DNA of 64,000 nucleotides from Armigeres subalbatus (taxonomy: Eukaryota; Arthropoda; Insecta; Diptera; Culicidae), in contig NC_085139.1 in assembly GCF_024139115.2 (NCBI RefSeq), positions 16,959,284 to 17,023,283 on the forward strand, given 5' to 3'. Shown here in pieces: positions 55,620-64,000 of the stretch. How positions within the stretch are numbered: the first letter of the stretch is position 1; the number at the start of each line of letters is the position of its first letter. The notes below the pieces were generated by a model, which made no database searches, was not told the origin of the DNA, and worked only from the letters and a program-made list of their open reading frames with translations. A program made the translations under genes and the position numbers.

Positions 55620-56360
55620 ATTGTAAAGGAATTTCCAAACATATTCCTCAAGAAATTTCGAAAGGATTTCGGCAAAAGGAATTACAAAAAGTATTTCTAA
55701 AACAATTTCCGTAGGTATTCCTGAAGGAATTTCCAAAGTATTCAAACAAAAATCTGAAGAAATTCATTAAGGAATTTTCAAAATTTTCCTAGAATTCCTT
55801 TGAATGTTCATTCCTTCATTTCAAAAATAATTTGGAAATTCCTTCACGAATTTCTTCAGAATCTTGAAAAATTTCCAAAGTTATTTCTTGATTTATCTCC
55901 GAAGTTATTTCCAGAGGACTTTCTGAAGAAATCCCTGGAGAAAAGAGTGTCTGAGATTCCTTCCGGATTGAATTTGGAAATTCCGTTCGAAAATTCCTTA
56001 CGATTTCTTTCCGGAATTCTGTTGAAAATTTCTTCAGGAATACATACGGAAATTGTTCTATGAACACCTTCGGACATTTCTTTACCCGAGCAGCATGTGG
56101 TATAGAGGTTTCTGCTATATATGAATTCGGTTACATTTGAGTTGCAGCAAATCGATTCGACTTGTGCTGCTATGTTAGGAACAATCCTTTGGAAATTATT
56201 TTAGGAATTCTTTTGAAAAGTCCTAGTTTTTCCGCAAAATCCCCTAGAAAGTGTTTTTTGAGAATTCATTCGTATCTATGGATTTCTTCGTGCATTTCTT
56301 TACGAATTCTGTTAGGAATTTCATCGAAATTTCTATATGAAATCACGTGCCCTATTGTGC
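55620..56360. repeat. GAATTCC degenerate minisatellite
   Basis: AATTCC, GGAATTTC and TTCCGGAATT units at irregular 20-25 bp spacing. A short non-repeat insert lies at about 56085-56175. No coding content. Confidence 0.55.
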
Positions 56361-59300
56361 CCCAGCTTGGCGGAGTGCTTATAAAAGTTTGCGGAAAATC
56401 CTTTTTTTTTCTCAGAACAAGTCTGTCGTAAGTATTTAAATTTTAGGAAAAATATTCAATTTTGTGACATATCGTTCGCACAGCAAGTGCGAGAAAGACA
56501 ATATCACCACTAGGTAGATTCATCAGGTTTTCTTGGAAAGGAATCGTTGAGTATCCAATTAAGGTTTGTTTACCGACTGTACAACAAAGGTTAAGTTTGA
56601 GTTGTTCCGCCAAAGTTTTTGCTTTATGATTCCCCAGCGACACCAACGACCGCCAGTTATCAGCTATGTGTGATAGAAAATTACGACGATGATTGAGTTT
56701 GACTGTTTGTTGTGAAACTTTTATCCAGTCTGTTCAGCAGTCCATTGTCTCCTTTGTTCTATTTTATCTAATGCCGGAATTGAGTGGTAGTCTGGTCTCC
56801 ATGTAGTCAGTAGTTGGGTTGGGGGAGTAAAAGGGAAGTTCGAGCAAAAGGAGCAGCTTTAGGCTCGAAATCCAATTTTGAACTTTCGGATCCTTAACCT
56901 CTGGCTATTTTTAAACCACGGCTAAAAGGTTCCCTACAGATAACGTCAATTTGCAGGAAAGCATGTGCCCTTTCGAGCGGACGCTTGTCGGCTGGGCGAC
57001 CGACTATGTCTCTTGATGTGTATAGTTGTATCTTAAATCTGGCGTGAACCAATCGACTATAGGTCGTCTGTGCTGGGGAAAACTTTTACGGCCGTTGGTA
57101 GAGGACTCGTCCACCAATTAATGCTACTTTAATCGATAAATATATCCTCACCTTCACTCTACTGTTGACAAGGTCGGTTGTACGGGTCTGGCCTTGTAGC
57201 AGCAATTACCGACGGATCTGCCTGCCGTTGATGGTCGTCTTCGTCGTTCTAGGATCTCACTTTTTTCGGATATTCTTTGTGGGAGAATAATATTTTTGAA
57301 AGATGGTTTGGATCAGGCTCCACTCTTCACTGGGTGATGGTGCTCTACCTGTCCCTTCGATTTGTGGCTACTATATCACAAGCGGAGGCTACACACAGCT
57401 AGATGTATATGTTTTGGCCTGTGCTGATGGATAATACCGTTTTGCCACTACGCTTCATTCGAAAGGACTCTCTCAAAGCAATATGAAGTATCCTCGCTAA
57501 AGTCGCTTCGCTAGGTAGAGTAGCATTGCTCTTATACTCTCGGAATGGGCCCAAAGACTTCCGCTCGTTCCACCTGGCTTCGCTTGTTCAGCCTCATGAT
57601 TTCTCTAAACTTTTTCCGGGCCACTGACGCTAACCGGAATCAATTTCTTATTTCACTAAAAAGCAATTTGATATAGATCGTAGTTTTGTTCTTACTATTC
57701 GATATGTGCTAATCACGATTTCAATTCAAAACAGCCCCAAGGTTTCGGCAGGGATATAATTGATCAATAATTTCACACCGCTTCGCTAATGAAACTTGTT
57801 GCTTTGCCCTAAGGCCCTAAGGTATATGTACACGACTTTCACGAGCTTCACGCTTCCTTTTTTTATTTTGCTTCTCTTTTCACGTTTCTCAGATTGAGCC
57901 AACATATCACTATGGTGCTTCCATTCAATTGCTCTACCTGGCTAACCTTTTGCTCTTCTTTGCTGTTTTATCTGGTGAACAAAAGGGCTTCCAAAAAAAT
58001 TTCCGCGTTATTCACGAATGTTGAATTTTCATTTCCATCATACTCGACAATCCTTTCATTTTTTCTCTCTAATTAAAAATGCCGTACAAAGTTGCACACA
58101 ATTAACTGTGGAAAAAGCGATGAATATTTCAAACTGTTGGGATTTTGTGCTCTTTGCGTTTCAGCTCATTCGTACGAATATTCAATGGAATTCACACAGC
58201 TCGTTCACCGTAAATGAAACCACAAACGCGTAAAAGTTTTCCTGGATAACTGAAAATTCCGAAATCATTACACACCGCCTTTTGCGACCGCAGAACCGAA
58301 CACACAGAGAGGGAATCTTCCTTTTTTGATTGAAAAAGGGGGGTTTGCAAAAATCTGGCTGATGATGAAACACACTTTAACACAGAATAATGGATGTACG
58401 GTGCTTGGTACGCAAAGAAAAACGCTTTTAAACTCCACGAAAGATATCCAGGCACTGACTGGCAAGGGTGGTATCCTGACAGCATGAACGCTATGGCACT
58501 TTTTTCGTCTTCGCAGGACGCTGTTGCTCCATCATCGAAAGAGAAGAATCCCATCAACTCCGGGCCCCCGCAAACACATACAGCAACAGTTCAGAAGCAA
58601 CAATCAGCCATGGACGTAGGAGCGGAGAGAAACAACAGAACTGATAACCAGTTGAATATTTCATACTGAGCAACCGTTACCGATTTGAGAATATCACCGC
58701 AGCAGCGCGTTGATGGAAAGTTTGACAGCCACCCACTTCCCGCCACCCCATTCGCAAACGGACGGATGTCCTACACCTACACCGTCACCTACTCTCGCAC
58801 ACCAACGCTTTACCGAGAATGGCGCGAATGCACATCAGCTACGTGACCAGCCAAATAGGCTCTATGTTGTTTATGCTACGTCCGGACCACGCTTATTTGT
58901 GGAAATGTTACAAACAACACCATTAGAGTGGCTCGAACAAACAAATGTATATGCTTTGCGTATCTTCAAAACGTACACCTCAGTTCATATTCTTACACGA
59001 TTTTCAACATAAACGTCGACGCATTTGGAAAGCATCATTCGATTTAATTTTACTGCAAGTGCTCACCGAGAAATTGAAGTTCCGTTTCCTGCACCAGCTT
59101 GAGCCACTCTAAACATCATGCAACATGTGTGTGAGAAAATCTGGGAGAGAGTGCCTCGAGAGTGAAGTTTTCCACCCGCATCGTTGTTGCCATGTCTGAT
59201 ATTTCTGGGATGATGGTGGGGGTTGTTTTGCTATACGTGCGAGTCGTCGTTATTCTGGTTGTACTATGATAAAGAACCTGTGGATTATATTTGTATGTGT

Positions 59301-59520
59301 TTGGACAGGGGCAACAATTGAATGTTGAGCCCTCGCCGAAAACTATGGTTTGTTATTATAGTTCAATTAGTTTGAGAAAATTAGAATTTCTAAAGAATAA
59401 TAATCTTGTTTTTATCTTCTGTGGCTCCTACAACATTTTGTTTATGATTTGAAGGGTCCATCCAACCTTAAACTGGAAAACAAGTTTTCAGATTTTCTCG
59501 AAAACCTTAATCATGAAAAT
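56361..59520. other. No gene confirmed; unique-looking DNA
   Basis: The longest fairly complex stretch without recognised repeats. Bases 58190-58670 have open frames on both strands (121 and 91 residues), with no recognised motif. Bases 58710-58860 are C-rich and GC-richer. Bases 59060-59230 contain CCGCATCGTTGTTGCCATG. It could hold 5' UTR or intron sequence of an unseen gene. Confidence 0.3.
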
Positions 59521-59527
59521 ATCATTA

Positions 59528-59686
59528 CTATGTCTGACACTCGATTATGCATATGCACAGCATATGATAGATTTAGTTCGGAAAAGGTATTGGAGGGTAA
59601 CCGCCCCTTCAGTGGGGACCCCAATACCTTTTCCGAACTAAATCTATCACATGTTGTGCATATGCATAATCGAGTTTCAGACACAG
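59528..59686. mobile_element. TA-flanked perfect-register hairpin element, 159 bp
   Basis: Arms 59528-59593 and 59621-59686 pair over 66 bp with four mismatches and no indels. The apical part (CCCCTTCAGTGGGG) forms an extra small stem. TA flanks both ends (59526-59527 and 59687-59688). Ends CTATGTCTGA / TCAGACACAG match the small hairpin at 53881. It resembles a miRNA-precursor-like MITE of mariner type. Confidence 0.88.
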
Positions 59687-59747
59687 TAATTAATTTCCAC
59701 TCCGGTTGGTTTAATACCCGACATATAGGCAATTAACTTTGAATGTA

Positions 59748-60258
59748 GGGGAGAACTGTCCAAAATGCACCCCTGGGGCATAATGGCCTCACTCATAAAA
59801 TCACTCATATAATCTGTTGTAGTACATTTATGAACGAATATTACCGTTACAATTCATAATTAGTTATCCATCATTGAGCTCCATTGGACAAAATTAGCAT
59901 AATCCTTTCTTATTCACTCAAATTTAACTATTTGCTATTCTTCCACCACATCCGTAAGATTGTAGTTCAATCCATTAAGAATAAACAAACAACCATGCGT
60001 TCACCATCATTTTACATGCAATTGAGTCATTTTAGACTGCCATTCGGGCGTTTTGCCCCAGGCCTATTTTTCATTTAGCATTTAGCGTTAGAAAGTCTTG
60101 AAAACCTTACTGTTTTGAATAGGAGATCATTGTGAAAAGTAGCTGGGTTTGTAAATTTTGCACCTATACGTTGAAATGTTTGGGTATTTTTGTTTATATG
60201 GGTGAAAACATCGAAAAAGCTGGTGCATTTTGGGGGTGCATTTTGGACCGTTCTCCCC
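59748..60258. mobile_element. TA-flanked MITE, 511 bp (mariner-type)
   Basis: The 27-bp terminal inverted repeats (GGGGAGAACTGTCC... at 59748-59774 and the complement at 60232-60258; two mismatches) lie between TA dinucleotides (59746-59747 and 60259-60260). No transposase ORF, so non-autonomous. Confidence 0.88.
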
Positions 60259-60339
60259 TACTGGAGAAAATATCGTGAATATTGAACTAAGAATCGCAAA
60301 GCCAAAAGTGATGTGACGGAGTTTGGGGCAAGTGAGCCA

Positions 60340-60600
60340 GCCCGCAGCCGGCATTTCTATATACATAAAAATGAATTTCTGTCTGTCTGACCCTTATAGG
60401 CTCGGGAACTACTGAACCGATCAGCGTGATAAATTGTATGCAGAGGTTTTCGAGGTCGGGGAAGGTTCTTAAGATGGTTCGAGACCCTTTCCCGCTTTGG
60501 AAATGGGGGCTCCCATACAAATGAACCATAAATTCCTGCATAACTCGAGAAATAAGCCAATTTTAAGCGAAATGAAGTTCGTCGGGTTTGCTAGTATTTA
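60340..60600 (+). repeat. Dispersed TGTCTGTCTGACCC-type repeat
   Basis: ATACATAAAAATGAATTTCTG then GTCTGTCTGACC, CTCGGGAACTACTGAACCG and GGGGCTCCCATACAAATG: a repeat frequently seen in mosquito DNA, related to 55055-55200. No inverted ends were identified. Confidence 0.5.
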
Positions 60601-60744
60601 ATAAAATATACATTTGTTGACCCAGGAGGTACACAGATTGATTCGATCGTAGTATCATTACCATAGTGTACGGAGAAGGAGGTTCAACAACGAATTTGAT
60701 GTTTACTTTGCGATAAATCCTTGATTGTAAATCCGGGAATATAG

Positions 60745-61250
60745 CTTGTGGATTTATCATCTGTTTGTAGATTTCAAGACAGCGTACGACTCAATGAAAA
60801 AGAACGAACTATGGCATATAATGCTGGAACATGGCTTTCCGGCAAAGCTTATTAGGCTTATTCGTAGAACCCTGGATGGATCCAAATCAGCTTCAGACAT
60901 CCGAGTCGTTCGCAACGTTAAATGGAATGAAGCAGGGCGATGGGCTCTCTAATCTACTTTTGGACATAGCTCTGGAAGCAAGTAGGACTTACTATGGTTT
61001 GCGTAGCCAGCTAAAGTCTCGCAGCCTACAGACCCGAACAAAACTAGCTCTGAACACATCGTTGATTCGTCTAGTCGTCCTGCATGGTCATGATGCATGG
61101 ACGTTAAAAGATCCAGACTATAGAGTTCTGGGAGTATTTGAGCGAAAAATACTGTGCTCATTACTCGGTGACGTGGTGGAAAATGGAAAGAGAACCTGGA
61201 AGAGGACGTCGGCTCCAGGACAACACGGAGTATACGACCATCATAGAATA
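60745..61250 (+). pseudogene. RTE-like fragment with internal deletion
   Basis: HLFVDFKTAYDS (RT Asp block), then QGDGLSNLLLDIALE (60935-60980 in a second frame), jumps directly to SRTYYGLRSQLKSRSL and LIRLVVLHGHDAWTL...LGVFERKILCSLLG. The FADD block and about 100 residues are missing between them. It is a different, more diverged subfamily than the other RTE copies, with no tail or target duplication seen. Confidence 0.7.
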
Positions 61251-61259
61251 GGGTAGTGT

Positions 61260-61469
61260 ACGTAATTTTATATAAAATAGCCAGGGAATCAATATTCGAG
61301 CAACGCCTAACAATATACCCTTTGTCGTCAACAGAGTTTGTTACTGACAAACGCACCTAGCGACAAACCTTTATCAGAACCCGAACACAATATGACAAGA
61401 ATCATTTGCCTTGCATGCTCTGATATTTCCGAGAATACGATGCTAATAATGTAATCATTGTTGGATTCT
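61260..61469. other. Unassigned junction
   Basis: Short AT-rich stretch between RTE-like and copia relics; nothing recognised. Confidence 0.3.
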
Positions 61470-61554
61470 CAAATATTTCCATAAAAGCAGAAACTATGAT
61501 AGCATAAAACCGAAATTTGCTCTAAAAATAATGCAAAATAACAATGGATCATCA

Positions 61555-62880
61555 AAGCACCGTTCGTCCCGTGAAGCTCACGCAGGAAGCTTCTCCACCA
61601 CATGGCTTTTTGAGTCGCCGCTGACAGAGCTATGTACTCCGCTTCGGTTGTCGAAAGTGCAACGGTAGATTGCCTCTTCGAATTCCAGCTGACAACGCCA
61701 CCACTCTCCAGGAACGCATACCCGCTTACGGATCGTCGTGTATCGGGATCGTCTCTCCGGTCCGTGTGTACGTAAGCTTTTCGTGCTTCGTACCTCTCAA
61801 GTACCGAAGTATCCTCTTCGCCGCTGTCCAATGCGCCGGTCCAGGGTTGCTGCAAAAGCTGATGACCAGACTTACCGCATGACTGACGTCCGGCCTGGTA
61901 CACTGCGCAACGAACTGCAATCTTCCCACAAGTTCTCTGTATGGAATGTTCTTCATATTCTCCTTCTCTTCTTCAGTCACAGGGCACATTTCCTTGGTGA
62001 GCCGCTGATTCACGTCGAGGGGAGTTTGTGCAGCATTGCAGTCGACCATATTAAACTTCGCCAACAACTTGTCGATGTACTGTTCCTGGTCGATTGCCAC
62101 AACGCCTTCCGATCTGGTCACACGCAATCCCAGCACCTGCTTGACCGGTCCCAGATCCTTCATCTTGAATTCCGCACATAGTTGCTGCTTGATCTGGTCT
62201 ACCAACCGCTGATCGTTCGAGAGAATCGTCCACGTATATGGCAATGATGACGACATTTCCTGCCACCACCTGATAGTAGACGCACGTGTCATGCTTCGAT
62301 CGCTTGAAACCCATTTGCTTGAGCTTCGTGTTCAGCTTCCGGTTCCATACTCTGCTGGCCTGTTTCAGACCGTACAGCGCCTTCTGTAGCCTGCAAACCT
62401 TCGTCGGTGCTCGATCATCACGGAACTCTTCCGGTTGTTCCATGAAAATCTCTTCATCGTCCAAATCGCCCTGCAGGAAGGCAGTTACTGCGTCCATTTG
62501 ATGCACCACCAGATCCAACTTCGCCGCCAGTGCAAGTAGGTAACTCACCGTTGCGTAGGGAACGACAGGCGAGTAGGTGTCCGTATAGTTTACGCCTTTT
62601 ACTTGCGAGCAACCCTTGATCACAAGTTGCGCCTGGTACTGCCCAATGGAGCCATCCGCATTCGTCTTGACCTTGAAGACCCATTTGCTTTTCAACGCTT
62701 TCCGCCCTGGGGGTAGGTCGACCATACGCCATGTGCCGTTTTCGCTTAACGCACTCATCTTGCTCTCCATCGCTTCGATCCAACGATCTCGATCGGACCG
62801 TCCCAGCGCTTCCCGAACGGTTTCTGGATCGTCTTGACTCTGTGGACAATTCGACTCCGAAGTTTTGCTGTGCCCAGAAA
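61555..62880 (-). pseudogene. Copia reverse transcriptase and RNase H, frameshifted
   Basis: RT opens with RDRWIEAMESKMSALSENGTW, then KWVFKVK, YTDTYSPVV, HQMDAVTAFLQGDL and LYGLKQASRVW. The catalytic IYVDD is at 62225-62236 (complement), and a frameshift follows directly. In a second frame come FKMKDLGPVKQVLG and ARF-type RELVGRLQFVAQCTRPDVSHAV. A frame break near 61740 leads to RNase H: RRSVSGYAFLESGGVVSWNSKRQ and STTEAEYIALS. RNase H ends early, at about 61555. Confidence 0.85.
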
Positions 62881-63338
62881 CATTTATCGAGCCCCGAATC
62901 CGCCAACAAACAACGTGCTTTCTCCTCAATCGTCCGGTTCATCCTCTCCGAAGATCCGTTCTGTTGCGGGTTGTACGGTACCGTCCTCTCGTGCCGTATT
63001 CCGCTCTTCTTCAGGAATGTTTGAAACTGCTTACCCAGATACTCCTGTCCATTGTCGGTTCGCAAACATTTGATCTTCTTCCCCGTCTGGTTTTCAACGT
63101 AGGCCTTGAACTCTTCAAACGCACTGAACGCATCCGCCTTGGATTTGAGGAAATAAGCGAACGTCATCCTGGTAGCATCGTCAATGAACGTGACCCAATA
63201 CTTGCTATCGCCATGTGACACCTTCTCCATTGGTCCACACAGGTCTGAGTGGATTAGCACTTCCTTCGCTCGAACTCCACTTGACTTGAATGGAAACTTT
63301 CGGTGTTTGCCTTCCGCACACGGTACACAACCATGCAT
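62880..63338 (-). pseudogene. Copia integrase, N-terminal and catalytic core
   Basis: In order: CVPCAEGKHRKFPF (end of the zinc-binding region), LIHSDLCGPM (first catalytic Asp), WVTFIDDATR, CLRTDNGQEY (second Asp) and YNPQQNGSSERMNRTI (catalytic Glu). All three acidic catalytic residues are visible. The reading breaks after KCFWAQ, where the C-terminal integrase and linker (several hundred bases in complete elements) are missing. Confidence 0.85.
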
Positions 63339-63344
63339 AGTGGT

Positions 63345-64000
63345 TAGGGTGGTTCAAAAAATCGATTTTGCTCCACAGTGCTCATCTGATTCTTTACCAT
63401 GGTCTGAGTGTCCTCTGAAAATTTGAGCTCATTCGGATTAAAACTGATTTAGCGCAAGCCGTTTCAAGTTTGCATGCAAATTAGTATGGGGAAATTTATT
63501 TTTTCATAATACTGTTAATGACGCTTCCCCATTGAGCGCAGGTTTAAAGAAAACCGACATAGCTAGAAGGAATAGTCAACAGCTTTCACCCAACGGAAAC
63601 CGCATGTTGATTAATTGCACCAATAATTAGTAATCGATTTTAAGATAGGATGCGAATCTTTAGTCATGATCGTTAAACTTCTTTGAGGGCATCACTGAAA
63701 TGTGCAGTGCAACATAGTAGCCTGAATTTGTGTGTGCTATCTTTCGCGCCACGAGCAGCAATGTTGCCTGTTGAGGAGTTATGCAATTAGCTCCAGAAAA
63801 CCACGGTATAGATTAAATTCAATTACTAATTATTGGAAAGATTAATTAAGATGCGATTTTCACTGGGTGAAAGCTGTTGAGTGTTCCTTTTAGCTATGTA
63901 GGTTTTCTTTTAACCTGCGCTTAATGGGGAAACGTCATTTACAGTATAATGAAAAAATAAATTTCCCCATACTAATTTGCATGCAAACTTGAAACGGCTT
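63345..64000. mobile_element. Foldback element interrupting copia, right end beyond window
   Basis: Begins near TTAGGGTGGTTCAAAAAATC (63352). Bases 63455 to about 63640 are complementary to 64000 back to about 63812, including AAGCCGTTTCAAGTTTGCAT and the whole ATGGGGAAATTTATTTTTTC stretch. The loop is about 170 bp. The complement of 63345-63454 should lie just past the window. No ORF. Confidence 0.85.

Larger units (their letters stand above)
61470..63338 (-). mobile_element. Ty1/copia retrotransposon relic
   Basis: The minus strand carries integrase, reverse transcriptase and RNase H in copia order. No LTR, gag or protease part is present: the upstream side is cut at 63338 by a foldback element, and the downstream side stops within the RNase H end at about 61550. 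A deletion fuses mid-integrase to RT near 62870. Three frame breaks make it inactive. Confidence 0.9.

Noticed and set aside
58192..58669. Overlapping open frames on both strands (121 and 91 codons)
   Set aside because: No motif, no splice-site support and no homologous repeat; could be chance in a slightly GC-richer patch.

Overview
This is a gene-poor, repeat-saturated stretch of an insect nuclear genome, almost certainly an Aedes-type culicine mosquito. The evidence is JAM1-like RTE retrotransposons, Feilai-like tRNA SINEs with (GAA)n tails, a BEL/Pao and a Ty1/copia relic, many short inverted-repeat elements, and large families of GAATTCC-rich degenerate minisatellites. There is no sign of bacterial genes, operons, CRISPR or rRNA. 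The only stretch that looks like a host protein-coding gene is one internal exon at 15290-15615 on the minus strand. It has good splice sites on both sides and encodes the start of a Rab-binding-domain-like helix (synaptic Rab-effector/RIM/Fife type).

Layout. 1-1800: 11-bp tandem repeat, GGCCGAA-type and CTTCTCACTT-type low-complexity blocks around a palindrome. 1800-6440: minus-strand BEL/Pao relic with an RTE (2480-4586, 11-bp target duplication) and a hAT-type MITE (4932-5084, 8-bp duplication) nested in it. 8.1-14.5 kb: RTE-like fragments, a tRNA-derived SINE with a perfect 19-bp duplication, a near-full-length RTE with an 11-bp duplication, and a TTAA MITE. 15.3-15.6 kb: the host-like exon. 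17.4-25.9 kb: two nested minisatellites, both of 23-bp period, split by a 3.5-kb LTR-flanked element that has no coding capacity and is filled with its own repeats. 26.0-32.2 kb: a 6.2-kb satellite of about 62 copies of a 99-bp monomer with a four-monomer (396-bp) higher-order repeat, followed directly by a full-length SINE. 33.0-36.5 kb: a two-ORF non-LTR retrotransposon. 36.5-64 kb: RTE and LINE fragments, SINEs, foldback MITEs, GAATTCC repeats, a minus-strand copia relic and a foldback element that runs off the window end.

The most unusual structure is at 25981-32818. The satellite array and the adjacent SINE lie together inside one perfect 22-bp direct duplication. The 5' duplication abuts the first satellite monomer, and the 3' duplication abuts the SINE tail. 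This suggests the satellite was seeded by, or captured in, a single SINE retrotransposition event and then amplified. The second notable structure is the pair of 23-bp minisatellites. Their monomers keep internal dyad symmetry, and one large block carries a paired C-to-T / G-to-A change that preserves the stem.

The elements do not form a pathway. They are a layered record of insertions, and the order of several layers can be read from target duplications. Very long apparent ORFs in the satellites on both strands follow from stop-free monomers and are not called as genes.
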